The position numbers and the translations under genes were made by a program. The notes under the pieces were generated by a model. It was not told where the DNA came from and ran no database searches. It was given only the letters and a program-made list of their open reading frames with translations. Below, piece by piece: positions 39,690-50,718 of a stretch of DNA of 64,000 bases; positions within the stretch are counted from its first letter, which is position 1; each line of letters opens with the position of its first letter. The stretch comes from Polytrichum commune (taxonomy: Eukaryota > Streptophyta > Polytrichopsida > Polytrichales > Polytrichaceae). The stretch is taken from assembly GCA_950295325.1 (NCBI GenBank), contig OX485804.1, positions 17,236,001 through 17,300,000 on the forward strand, given 5' to 3'.

Positions 39690-40937
39690 ATGCATCCTAG
39701 AGTTAACCATAAAGTCACCAAAAGTGGGGACCGACACAAGTGTTTTAATGCAATGAAAATGATTCTAAAGTCTAGAAAGCCAAGAGGTTTATGGGATTAG
39801 AAATACATCAAGATGGTGTCAAAAAGAGTAATTCCCTAGAGTAATGAAGTGTAGTGGCATGACTCAATGAGATAGAAACCAATATCAATATGATTGTCCA
39901 ATTGGAAAACTTGAGATTTTTTAGCACTACATTCCGAAATAGGGAAGGGCATGTATCTCCTATGGAGTTTTAGAGGGGACACTCCAACACAAAGTGTGCC
40001 TCATTTTCAACTGCATTTTCATGACATAATTGGCATAGTCTTCAATACCTAGGAATTGGGATAGTTGACCACATGCCAATGGCAAGTCTATAATTTGAGG
40101 TACATTGGGCAACATTGATTTTGCATCCACGGGGAGGTCACTCCATTGTCAAGTTGAAAACCACGTGGGAACAAAGTTTGCCACCCCTATATTATATGCC
40201 ATAGATAATTTTAAAAATTATGATATTTTTCTATATATACATATTCATTGATAATGTATTTTGTATATTTTTTTGAAATTTATAGTCATCTCCATTTTTT
40301 TTAGTAAATTTTTAGTCCAATTCTGTGTCAAACGGTATGTTTTCTAGAGAAAAAAAAATTATCAAATTTGGCTATCAATTTTTACTACTAATATGTAATA
40401 GATACCATGCATATGTACTCATAATTTTTTTTTGATAAAAGTTTGACCCATTTTGTTGATGCAACTTAGAAAAAGTATATTTTTTTTGTTCGCATGTGGT
40501 TTTCAACTTGACAATGGAGTGACCTCCCCGTGTTTGCATCAAGCTGGTGTGAATCTTTGCTTCAAGTATGATCCACATTCATAGCTGCAAAAACCCATGA
40601 GGTGAAGGTGACCTAATTTCTTTCCCATGAGATGGTAAGAGTTCCATGTTTAACAAGAAAGGCATGTTTCATAGCATCAAATGTGATTTTCAGTGTTGAG
40701 ATCACGGATTTCCCATTGTGGTGGATCCCATGATGCCTTCCAAATGGATGTCATTTTATTATTAAGTGTCCAATCCTTGTTCAACTAGGTATCAAGAGAG
40801 TAAGGTTTCTTAATTGGGCAATCACGAGGAGGGTAACCTTGCAAGTTGATGTTGGAAAACTATAGATAGTTTAAGTGCATATTTCATAGAGAGTTCTCCA
40901 AAATCAACCAACAATGTATGGTAGAATGTAAAAGATC
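39690..40937 (-). pseudogene. LINE (non-LTR retrotransposon) ORF2 C-terminal relic, copy 1, main part
   Basis: On the minus strand, broken frames retain the cysteine/histidine motif CQLCHENAVENEAHFVLEC (39979-40035) near the C-terminus of plant LINE reverse transcriptases. Upstream traces such as KMTSIWKASW match copy 2 (45040-45870). Stops and frameshifts interrupt it throughout. It is interrupted by a hAT MITE (40138-40532). Its upstream continuation lies at 44652-44940, beyond the hAT-like element and the palindrome. Confidence 0.7.
40138..40532. mobile_element. hAT-type MITE family F, copy 2 (395 bp), with perfect 8-bp target duplication
   Basis: Starts CACGGGGAGGTCACTCCATT and ends AATGGAGTGACCTCCCCGTG. 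It is flanked by tttgcatc at 40130-40137 and 40533-40540, an exact 8-bp duplication typical of hAT. The homologous LINE copy 2 near 45375-45405 has no insertion at the matching point. Confidence 0.93.
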
Positions 40938-41984
40938 CACGCCTTTTATAGCCCATTAGCTAGCTGGGCTAGCCCATATTTTTGAGGCCTTAATCTTGCC
41001 ATAGCTAGGCTAGCCCATATTTTTTGAGGCCTCAATCTAGCCATAGCTAGGCTAGCCCATATTTTCTAAGGCCTCGATCTAGCCATAGTTGGGCTAGCCC
41101 ATATTTTTTGAGGCCTCAATCTAGCCATAGCTGGGCTAGCCCATATTTTTTGAGGCCTCGATCTAGCCATAGCTGGGCTAGCCCATTTTTTTCGGGTACC
41201 GTTTTTAGCCATATAGCTGGACTAGCTGACCTAATAAATTAATTCATGTAGCTCATATAATGAATTCAAGGAGACATTGTCTCATCAATACAATTATATT
41301 TCATATCAGTCAAAATCACTCATCGTCATCAATATCTAAAACATGTTGCTCATCATTCTCTACCAACAAATTGTCATCATCCTCTATCTGCAACTCCTCA
41401 TCGAAAATAGGGCGTTTGGGAATGTGATTCTTCCAATCGGAATTATCCAACAAGATCAACTTTTCAGGATCGTATGGCATTAGATGTTTGTTCAACTTAA
41501 ACATCATTGATGCCTCTGCAAATCCTCAAGAGAACGACCCACCTTTTTAGAGGAATGTAGAGAATATAGCCCACTTTGAGTAAAGACATATCAAAAGATG
41601 TAAACATGTAACCAGTTGCACTTGGATGCACTTGGATATGGACAGATGATCTCAACCCTAAAAAATTTATGGTAGTGGTAGGGATGACATGGTTGGGCCT
41701 TAGCTTGAGCCAATTTAGTTACATGACTTATCTTTAGCTAGCTAATAACTAGCTGGGCTAGCCCATATTATCTGAGGCCTCGATCTAGCCATAGTTGGAC
41801 TAGCCCATATTTTTTGAGGCCTCGATCTAGCCATAGCTAGGCTAGCCCATAATTTTTCAAACCGCGATCTAGCCATAGCTGGGCTAGCCCATTTTTTTTT
41901 AGAACCATTTTCAGCCATAACTATTAGCTATTAGGTTAGCCGCTAGCCCAAAAAGTCCGTGGGCTAGCGGTTGTACAAGGTCTG
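40938..41984. mobile_element. Non-autonomous hAT-like element with subterminal GGGCTAGCCC repeats
   Basis: Flanked by an exact 8-bp duplication aaaagatc (40930-40937 and 41985-41992). The ends are imperfect inverted repeats: left CACGCCTTTTATAGCC, right (complement) CAGACCTTGTACAACC, 11 of 16 matching. Both ends carry tandem arrays of a unit of about 59 bp containing GGGCTAGCCCATATTTTT and gaggcctcgatctagcc (40955-41200, five to six units; 41740-41905, four units). 41941-41972 is a hairpin, ccgctagccc/gggctagcgg. Subterminal repeats of this kind are typical transposase-binding sites in hAT elements. Confidence 0.85.
41316..41590 (-). pseudogene. Possible hAT transposase C-terminal relic inside the hAT-like element
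   Basis: Minus-strand translation gives VFTQSGLYSLHSSKKVGRS followed, after a frameshift, by LNKHLMPYDPEKLILLDNSD and an acidic tail. The pattern (Phe-Ser/Thr-x-Ser-Gly, basic stretch, then Leu-x-Pro-x-x-x-x-x-Leu-Ile-Leu-Leu-x-Asn) resembles the C-terminal dimerisation region of hAT transposases. The homology is by eye only and the piece is far too short to be active. Confidence 0.4.
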
Positions 41985-41996
41985 AAAAGATCATGC

Positions 41997-44651
41997 TGTC
42001 ATAGTGTAAATGCGTACACTATTTACATGTGAACTTATTTTTGTGTTGCATTACGATTATTTGATTTGGAGGAAAGTAAAAGGGAGTAGAAATAGATTAC
42101 CTTTTTGTTTATTCTTAGTGACTTTTAGTTTACCCTTTTTAATCTTATCTCTTTTTTTTACTCTTAGTTTACTCTTATTACCCTTTTAGCCTTACTTCTA
42201 GTTTTATCCTTAGTTTATTTTTAGACCAATGGATAATTAGAAGCCATGTGATGAGGATAAGAGGAGGATTTTTGGCCTTATCTCATATGTGTGGTTGAAG
42301 AGAAAAGAGGTTTGGGAGACAAGAGTTTTTTTGTTGTGGAAAGTTCATTCTTGTGTTTTGTGTGGATTTGATGAGAATCGGAAAATAAAATATGGAAGAG
42401 TTGCATTTCATGGGACTGTTTTCTCTTGAATGATCACTTGCTTGAATGAGAGTTAGCAAAAACAAAAGTTGTGCTAGTTTGAGTGGAAGGAAGTCTGTTA
42501 GCTCTTGCATACAAGGGTTGAGACTTCAACCGACCACAAAAAGACGCACAAGTCTTTTGTTGGCAACAATCCTTTAAGGGAGTAGCACTTATCGATAGAT
42601 TTTTTTTTTGTAAAGATTTGAATCGATCAATTTGGCGTGAAGATTTGAAGATTGAAGAATTTTTAAAATTCAAGTGTGTTGTAGTTTGTGGTCCGTTGTA
42701 ATTTTTTTGTGATTCCCAACCGGATTTGGAGGCTAGTTGTACTTGAATTTCTTTGCATCGTAAAACTGTTGCGGGTTTTTTTTGTGGGAAAACATAAAAA
42801 CCTCATTTTGTGTTTGTGACAACGAAGTGGGATTGATGACCCACAAGGTTGTACTCTGTTGTTCCCACTGATGAGGCGTGATTGCTGGTCACCGTGGGTT
42901 TGAAAGTTTAGGAGCCCATCTGTTGGATGTTAGCTCGTGTTTTGACGTCCCGTTTTACCCGTCTGAGGCATGTGTTTTCTTATTACCCTACCCTTACCCT
43001 TAACCCGTTTAGAGCCGCAACAGGATAGGCCAATGGGAAAGAGGTTGAAGTTTTGAAGAAATTGAAGACCGAGACTTTTGAAGACAAGAAAATCCGACAG
43101 TCCGGCTAGCAAATCTAGTTGCAGCCAAAATGCTAGTGCTTTCCCAAAGTGGACCCCTCTCTACATGACATTTTGGTGCTTCCACTGAGAGGAGCTTTGG
43201 GGCAACTGGATTTAAGCATCTCGATGGGAGATTCCGGAGGGACAGCTGGTGCCGGTGGAAGAGGCGGCAACTAATTTAAGAGCCTTTGTGACCCTTGTCC
43301 ACCTTGATTGGCTCGATGTTGCTCCATAAACAAGGCTAACGCCCCAAGAATGTCCTCCATGGGAACTTGGGCTACACCGCCGCCTCTTCCACCGGCACCA
43401 GCTGTCCCTCCGGAATCTCCCATCGAGATGCTTAAATCCAGTTGCCCCAAAGCTCCTCTCAGTGGAAGCACCAAAATGTCATGTAGAGAGGGGTCCGCTT
43501 TGGGAAAGCACTAGCATTTTGGCTGCAACTAGATTTGCTAGCCGGACTGTCGGATTTTCTTGTCTTCAAAAGTCTCGGTCTTCAACTTCTTCAAAACTTC
43601 AACCTCTTTCCCATTGGCCTATCCTGTTGCGGCTCTAAACGGGTTAAGGGTAAGGGTAGGGTAATAAGAAAAACACATGCCTCAGACGGGTAAAACGGGA
43701 CGTCAAAACACGAGCTAACATCCAACAGATGGGCTCCTAAACTTTCAAACCCACGGTGACCAGCAATTGCGCCTCATCAGTGGGAACAACAGAGTACAAC
43801 CTTGTGGGTCATCAATCCCACTTCGTTGTCACAAACACAAAATGAGGTTTTTATGGTTTCCCACCAAAAAAAACCCGCAACAGTTTTACGATGTAAAGAA
43901 ATTCAAGTACAACTAGCCTCCAAATCCGGTTGGGAATCACAAAAAAATTACAACGGACCACAAACTACAACACACTTGAATTTTAAAAATTCTTCAATCT
44001 TCAAATCTTCACGCCAAATTGATCGATTCAAATCTTTACAAAAAAAAAATCTATCGATAAGTGCTACTCCCTTAAAGGATTGTTGCCAACAAAAGACTTG
44101 TGCGTCTTTTTGTGGTCGGTTGAAGTCTCAACCCTTGTATGCAAGAGCTAACAGACTTCCTTCCACTCAAACTAGCACAACTTTTGTTTTTGCTAACTCT
44201 CATTCAAGCAAGTGATCACTCAAGAGAAAACAGTCCCATGAAATGCAACTCTTCCATATTTTATTTTCCGATTCTCATCAAATCCACACAAAACACAACA
44301 ATGAGCTTTCCACAACAAAAAAACTCTTGTCTCCCCAACCTCTCTTCTCTTCAACCACACATGTGAGATAAGGCCAAAAATCCTCCTCTTATCCTCATCA
44401 CATGGCTTCTAATTATCCATTGGTCTAAAAATAAACTAAGGATAAAACTAGAAGTAAGGCTAAAAGGGTAATAAGAGTAAACTAAGAGTAAAAAAAAGAG
44501 ATAAGATTAAAAAGGGTAAACTAAAAGTCACTAAGAATAAACAAAAAGGTAATCTATTTTTACTCCCTTTTACTTTCCTCCAAATCAAAGAATCGTAATG
44601 CAACACAAAATAAGTTCACATGTAAATAGTGTACGCATTTACACTACGACA
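41997..44651. mobile_element. Palindromic LTR-retroelement derivative: two inverted arms of about 1.27 kb around a 110-bp centre
   Basis: 41997-43268 is the near-exact reverse complement of 43379-44651 (a few substitutions and a 1-bp length difference seen by eye). Each arm begins TGTC and runs inward through AT-rich LTR/leader-like sequence to a conserved ttttggtgcttccactgag, then a Gly-rich ORF start (ATG at 43224 in the left arm, complement of 43423 in the right). The two gag starts face each other. The right copy reads 110 bp further (43269-43378). The outer flanks atgc (41993-41996) and acgc (44652-44655) may be a 4-bp target duplication with one transition. The LTR 3' end and primer-binding site were not resolved. 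Confidence 0.85.
43271..43423 (-). pseudogene. Truncated gag N-terminus of the right arm of the palindrome
   Basis: About 50 residues: MGDSGGTAGAGGRGGG, then MEDILGALALFMEQHRANQG, then a stop. The Gly-rich start and the following amphipathic segment resemble the beginning of Ty3/gypsy-type Gag. The mirrored left arm retains only about 16 residues before a stop. No capsid, protease or reverse transcriptase region is present. Confidence 0.5.
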
Positions 44652-44940
44652 ACGCTTTGACACGAGTCATCATGTGTATTCTCATGCCTTTCTCAAAAGC
44701 CTTCCAACGGAATTCTTCCAAATCTCCTCCCCAAATCTATGCACCATATGAAAGAGTTGGAAGCATCAAGACTTTGAATATGTGGGATTTGAGTTCCCAA
44801 CATATGATTCCAACTATTGCATCTTTCCTCAAGGTGGCCATCGTAGCTTTCATACCTACAATTCGTCACCTTCTACTTGAAGGCTCAAAGTAGCTACAAG
44901 AGCATAAAACATTGTCAAGATGCTTATATGCATGAGATGT
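44652..44940 (-). pseudogene. Upstream part of LINE copy 1, displaced by the inserted elements
   Basis: The minus-strand reading includes ICWELKSHIFKVLMLPTLSY, then IWGGDLEEFRWKAFEKGM and MRIHMMTRVKA, a stretch that precedes the region at 39690-40937 in LINE ORF2. In copy 2 the equivalent of its last codons (near 45825-45850) runs straight on into the downstream part. Confidence 0.6.
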
Positions 44941-45039
44941 CTCTATTCAATCATTACCTAACTAAGATCCTTTTTGGTTTAATTACTTTTGTTTTGGTAA
45001 AATATCATGTTTTTTAATCTTAAATAATTTGACACCATT

Positions 45040-45870
45040 AAAATGACATGGATTGATCTAAAGTATGGGAAGCCAAAAGGCTTATGGGTTAAATGTACAT
45101 CATGATGGTGTCAAACTAGAGTCGTGGAATGCGGTAGCCTCCATGAGTTAGAGGCTAATATCGGCTTGATGGTCCAATTGAAAGCAATGTTTGTAACTTG
45201 AAATCCTTGATGGGGTTATATAGGGGACACTCTAGCACAATGTGTGCCTTAATTTCCAATACATTATAAGAGGGAAAAAATGACAAAGGCTATTATTACC
45301 TATGAAGCTATGAATAGTTGACCACCGTCATGGCAAGTCTATGATTCGAGGTGCAGTAAGCAACAATGATATTGCGTTGTGGTGGTGTCAATGGTTGCTT
45401 CAAGTACACTTCACATCTGTATTTGAGAAAACCCTTGAGGTGGAGGTAATCTAGTTTCTTCTCTAAGAAATGGAAAGAGTTCCACTCTATAGCAAGAAAA
45501 ACCTCCTCGAGATCATCAAATGTTATCGTAGATTGTGTGTAGAGTGTTTTGGATTCTCCAATGAGATAGACCCCCCCCCCCCCCCCATGATGCCTTCCAC
45601 ATAATTGTCGATTTGTGCCAGATGTCAACTCCTTGTTCGGCAAGGTGTTGGGAGAGTGAGGTTGCTTGGCTAACTAACCAAGATCGGGGTAGGTGGGTAA
45701 GGCATTGTTGAAAACCCATAATTAGCTTAAGAACATATAATTCCATGAGAAATTCTTCAAATTCTGCCAAAAAAACATGGTAGAAACTATTGAAGAACGC
45801 ACTTTGACGTGAGACATCATATGAACCTTCACGCCAAAGAGACATAACACCTTCTACTATGCATCATGGA
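45040..45870 (-). pseudogene. LINE ORF2 C-terminal relic, copy 2
   Basis: The minus strand retains pieces of the same LINE: FYHVFLAEFEEFLMELYVLK, then STIMWKASW, then LTPPQRNIIVAYCTSNHRLA and a decayed Cys/His motif ending AHIVLECPLYN. A run of 16 C (45571-45586) and several frameshifts break it. It has neither the hAT MITE nor the large insertions of copy 1, so it serves as an unfilled reference. Confidence 0.7.
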
Positions 45871-46019
45871 ACCATTACCTTTATGGTTAACTGTGCTGGG
45901 TATACTATATTTGAGATGCATTTATCAGTTTTTGAAAGTGGAATTTTATCTATCAATGGAAGCCATTTGATTCGAAAATAATAAAATTAAACAAATGCAT
46001 TTGAATTGCATGAACAACA

Positions 46020-46405
46020 ACTCCACAGGGCAGTCAGCCGTCAGCCGCAGCTGTCTACATGAAATAAAGCAATTAAATAACTTGAAGCAGGGCCCGACCA
46101 CGGGAGGATTGGACGTAAAAGAAATAGATCTGGAAAGAAATCCTTACGAGCTCCCTCAAAGAAACACTGCGCTCCGGGACACACACACGGCACAGGACCT
46201 CGCCGCGCCCTTCGCCAGGTGGTCAGTGACGGGGCCCACATCCTCGTACTCAGTTCCCCGGGTCTTGTCCACTTACAGCACGCCATGTGGCCAAACTTGG
46301 GCACTTGCCTGGTTCGGAGATTCCCATGGGTTCCACTATTGCGGCTGCTTAGCTGGCACCACGTGGCTCTATTCCAGGGGTGTGTGGTGTCCTCATTATA
46401 ATTAG
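46020..46405. other. GC-rich island without a recognised gene
   Basis: About 380 bp of clearly higher G+C than its surroundings, with accacgtgg (G-box-like) near 46359 and a 136-codon plus-strand frame (45995-46405) lacking any recognised domain. It could be a captured or orphaned promoter/leader fragment. Confidence 0.4.
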
Positions 46406-46459
46406 GAACGTAAATGTGGTGTGGCTATATTGGAGGTGTTATTAGTAACGTTGTGGTTA

Positions 46460-46969
46460 GGGCCACTTCGCAAATGAGACTGAGAGCCCGTGACCAGTAA
46501 GTACACTTCAAGCACTCTCATTGGTAGAAAAAGGCGGAGCCGGTCCAAGTTCGCTTCACATTATGCTTGACGGACCAACGGAGCATGTGAATGCAAGATG
46601 GATGTAAAGTCTACGTGGATCCCTACATGCATCCAATGGATCATGTTTCATGGTCACTTGGATTATTTTTAAAAACCAACTCTTGGAGGTAGGCCTAACA
46701 CAAAACCATTGGGAGAATATGGCACTTTGAACGCTCACAACGATTGTTTTATTCTATTATTTTATCATGGTTGAGGACCCGCCTGAATAGAAATTCATTG
46801 AAATAGCATTTGGTTTAGGGCCAGGTCACATATGACTTCACACTACACTGCAGGGTCCGTGACCACACTACGTGATTTTGGAGGTGTCTTGGGACAGGCT
46901 TTGGACACTTTCTTTTGGACTCTAACAATAACATGGTCACGGCTCCTGGCTCTTGTGTGCAGTGGCCCC
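46460..46969. mobile_element. Tourist-type MITE (family C)
   Basis: Starts GGGCCACTTCGCAAATGAG after TTA and ends CTTGTGTGCAGTGGCCCC. Interior blocks: aagcactctcattggtag, ggtccaagttcgcttcaca, gatggatgtaaagtc. The right target duplication is not clear. Confidence 0.7.
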
Positions 46970-47097
46970 AAGGTTGATGTTTTGAAGTCTTGCCTTGTTT
47001 ACTACCCATCTATTTGTTGGGTTTTCTATTGAAAATTAATTCATTAGCATTACATACATGCATTACATGAAAACAATTGGTTTAGTGTGGCCCACAC

Positions 47098-47129
<32 letters not shown>

Positions 47130-48390
47130 AAATCCGGTCCCAATTTAAGGGGCCGGCGTGAATGAAGCGTTTGTTCGTATTGTCAAATGACCCGATGCCC
47201 GCCAGACAAGGGGAAATTTGGACAGTACTACTCTCCCCTTTCGAGGATGGACACTATAGTAACCGGAAGACAAATAAGAGTAACCCACTGTAGTTGTTAG
47301 CAAGTAATTACGTTTGTGTTATAGTATAAGTTGTGGTTTGTTGTGTTGGTGGTCGCCAAGTCATGTTTCCTCGGTTGGTTGAGGGAGGATGTTTGTACTA
47401 CACTTAGAGGCCCACACTACATTACATTTGAGTTGCTATCAATCGTTTCATTCCAATAATATTAATTACAAAATTTCACTTAAGTTTTTCAGCATGAATA
47501 TGCCAATGCAATGATGTGAGAATAAACATAATGTAATTCCAAACAAAATCAGACTTATTCCCGGTCCCACCCAATGTATAGACTCAAGTAAACAATGTTA
47601 TGTATTCATCGTCAACCCATGTTTCTTGGTGGACATTTGCAAACTTTTAGGGGGAGGGGTCTATGTTGGGATAAGGCCCAAGGTTTGTGACTTACAACCC
47701 CTAACAAAACTTTCAATTGTTTTTTGAACCCAACAAAAAACCGTTGCCTATGTCACCCAACTTCAATATATATATGTTCACTTCCACTTAGTAAATAAAC
47801 AATTGATTAGATTTCATTTCCAAAGGGAAACTGTCAATAAAGCATGTATTTAACTTGGAAGTTACGAATATTCAAAATTCCTCATTAGCATTGAGGTAAT
47901 GATTTTTGTCATTTAAAAAGTGAACTTCAAATAATGTGCTAATTTTAGCTAGTTTGTTTTATAATATCTTAATTAATATCTTCTACTTTCACAAGTATTC
48001 ATACACATTCAAACTAAACTGAACTCAATTAAAAGTAATTGAGTACATTTAGTTTCACGAGTGCATACAAGACCATAAATCCTATCAAGATGGAAACTCT
48101 CCCACTGATGTGGGCCAATTCTTGGTCCTAGTGTGGGGCATGGTATGAGATAAACCTACACTAGAATACTCTCTCTCACTCCCTCCTACTATTTGGTCAA
48201 ACCTAGTAGGTGGGTTAAAAAAATTTAAGCAGATAAAAGCAAATGATAATTACATGACCTTGAGCTGCAATTCTCCCACACTTTTTCCCTCGTTGGCTTC
48301 AAAGCCTTTCAAATGTCATGGTTGTGCGTTTACACAACCATAATGAAAATGCTTGCTTGCACCAACACCAACAATAAAGCCGTAAACCTA
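46970..48390. repeat. Intergenic with a TAGA microsatellite and a dispersed repeat fragment
   Basis: A TAGA tetranucleotide run occupies 47098-47129, next to gtgtggcccacactag. 48060-48150 matches 1205-1305. The rest is AT-rich without recognised genes. Confidence 0.5.
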
Positions 48391-48769
48391 AGGTAGACAA
48401 CCCGTATTCAATTATTTTGATTTATTGGGACATCTACATCTACATTTGAGTGGTATGTGGTTAGGTGTGGCTCCAATAATGGATATCAAATAAACATTTA
48501 TTTAAAAGAGAGCGGACTCGTGCTCAAAATACGATAACCATTCTAGGTTCAGTAGTCGACGTAATTAGAGAGAGGGACTTGTAAGATAACTGATCGAGAA
48601 TGAAAATCTTCATTTTGATAATAAAATGTTCATACAAGCTCAAAAAGTTACGTGGAAAGTGGCCCCATCCTCAATTTAGATTTGCTAACCATCTCATACT
48701 AATTGCATGTTTCTATCACAAGAGAAGAGGGATAGCCAAGAGAGTAACCATTTTAAGGCCTACCAACCT
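48391..48769 (-). mobile_element. Family B MITE, reverse orientation
   Basis: Starts AGGTAGACAACCCGTATTC after TA. It runs through ctacatttgagtggtatg, gtgtggctccaataatgg and agatttgctaaccatctc and ends agtaaccattttaaggcct-type sequence near 48769. Confidence 0.75.
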
Positions 48770-48809
48770 TCTTTTAATTGCATGTTATCTTCAATGTGTA
48801 CAAGCAAGT

Positions 48810-48810
<1 letters not shown>

Positions 48811-48857
<47 letters not shown>
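48811..48857. repeat. CT dinucleotide microsatellite
   Basis: An uninterrupted run of CT, 47 bases long. It gives Leu-Ser frames that are not genes. Confidence 0.97.
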
Positions 48858-48861
<4 letters not shown>

Positions 48862-48887
48862 GCATTGGCATACATGTGAACAAGCAC

Positions 48888-49028
48888 AATATTATTCAAA
48901 TCCATAACAATGTTTTGTGAGATTGATAGTATTATGTGAAATATTCTTCATATATCAGTATGAATGTGGAGAATATTCCACACAATACTATCAATCCCAC
49001 AAAACATTGTTACGGATTTGAATAATGT
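48888..49028. repeat. Hairpin with about 60-bp arms
   Basis: 48888-48947 pairs with about 48970-49028. Examples are attattcaaatcc with ggatttgaataat, aacaatgttttgtg with cacaaaacattgtt, and gattgatagtatt with aatactatcaatc. It may be a small foldback transposon. Confidence 0.75.
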
Positions 49029-50105
49029 TATGCCACTACGAGTGCATGTATATTCCTTAAAAGCGATGGCACCCCTTGTTTATTGGTTGTTTGATGGGTT
49101 CAATCGTCTCATGGTGCGACACGTGGCACACATCATGTGGCTCCATCTCTTATTGCATGAAGCCGGGGGGCCACAACCGTGTTAAGCTTACAAGGTGTGA
49201 AAAAAGCACCGATTGGTGGGTCTCACACGGCATCTCTAAGTATGTGTGGTGAAAACCACATATCATCCATTGGTTTGTGGGTTAAGGCATCCCAAAATAG
49301 TACTAGTTGGGGGTTCCCACCCTTGAATGTCGAATATTGTATCGATTGTGGTCCCGACGTATGCTTGTTGGGTCCTTTATCGAAAGTTTATTCATTGGCC
49401 CTCTCCCATGCCAAAAAGAATTAGCCACAAGGAAAAAAAGAATACAAGAGATCTCCACATGGGGTATTGGTTGGGCACATTGCTCAAGCACAAACCTATG
49501 ATATATCATCACTTCGAGTTCACATACTATCATCCCTCATGCTTCCTTCTAGTGGTTCACACAACCCTTAGGTTAGTGTTTTTTTCCTCTGCTTTTACTA
49601 CTTAAACATGAACTCATTCTTGTGACCTTTCAAAGGGTATAACTTAATGTGTTGAATTGCAGTTCCGCAACTGCTTAGATTAAGTCAAGTTTACTTATTA
49701 ACACGTGAAGAAACATGAACATATGTCAGCGCACGTGCCAATTGTAGAGATTAGAATGAACTACTTTCAACTCCCATTTTTGGTCCAATGCTACATGGAT
49801 TATTAAATGAGCGTTGTAATATGTATTTGACTCATACGAAATGCATGAAATTAGTGACTAACGAGCCTTTTTAGTGTGATGCTCTCACTCGGAACAAAAC
49901 CCATCTCATATTGCAACCCTCGATAAGTCATGCAATACCTAGTGTTTTCCGTGTAGAGGGAGGGTGGGGGGTTATAATGTGGTATTTCTTTAATCGGTAT
50001 TTTTTGATAATCTAAGTTATTTGGATCATGTATAGTCAAAATCAAACATGTTATTTAATCTATGGGACCCATTTGAACTAAATCTACATTGAGAAATGGG
50101 ACACG
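49029..50105. other. Intergenic, nothing recognised
   Basis: Several overlapping short frames at 49179-49605 on both strands show no known domain. No repeat termini were identified. Confidence 0.35.
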
Positions 50106-50718
50106 GGTGCAAGCACGGTAAAGTGGACAACTCCTGATCCTTGCCTAGTGTTAAGTGAAAGTGATTCAATTTTATGTACTAACTTTGAATTTTGTGAAGA
50201 AATAAACCATAGACATTTTAAAAAATCTTGATCTACAAAGCCAAGAAATTTATGATGACAAAAAGAATTCCAAGAAAAGTCTACCTATTTTAGAAGACGG
50301 TGCAAGTGGCGTGCAAGTAGGTGATATTGAATAAGTGATTGTCTAAAATTTGTTTAAAATATGATAAAAATACATTAAATTGATGTTTTTCTAACAAAGT
50401 TTTGTGGTGATGCCCTCAAGTAGATAATGAATTCAAGGAATATAAAAAAATTCTAACTTCAAAATAGTTAAGGTCATGAAATCTACATCCAAAACCAGAC
50501 TCAATCATTTGTTTTTGAGCATCACTTTTGATGCTAAGTATTGAAGATCTCAACTTGATATTCTACATTTGAGTATTTAACACAACAATAGAGGTCATCA
50601 TAAAAAAAATTCCAATTTAAATAACTCTTTGCTACTACTTTTAGGCCTTTGACCAAAAAAATGATGGTTTTAGTATACCAGAGCACTTTTTTGGTCCACT
50701 TTACCACGCTTGCACCGA
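50106..50718. mobile_element. Unclassified terminal-inverted-repeat element (613 bp)
   Basis: The left end GGTGCAAGCACGGTAAAGTG pairs with the right end CACTTTACCACGCTTGCACC, with two mismatches, and matching continues about six bases inward (gacaa versus ttggtc). The interior is AT-rich and non-coding. No target duplication is evident, so the superfamily is open. Confidence 0.7.

Noticed and set aside
42984..43010. Telomere-like ccctaccctta tract
   Set aside because: The unit is irregular, only a few copies long and lies inside the LTR-retroelement arm (mirrored in the other arm), so it is not a telomeric tract.
45995..46405. A 136-codon plus-strand frame
   Set aside because: It coincides with the GC-rich island, where stops are rare; no domain, no splice partners.
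48600..48920. Frames with long Leu-Ser runs
   Set aside because: They are translations of the CT microsatellite.
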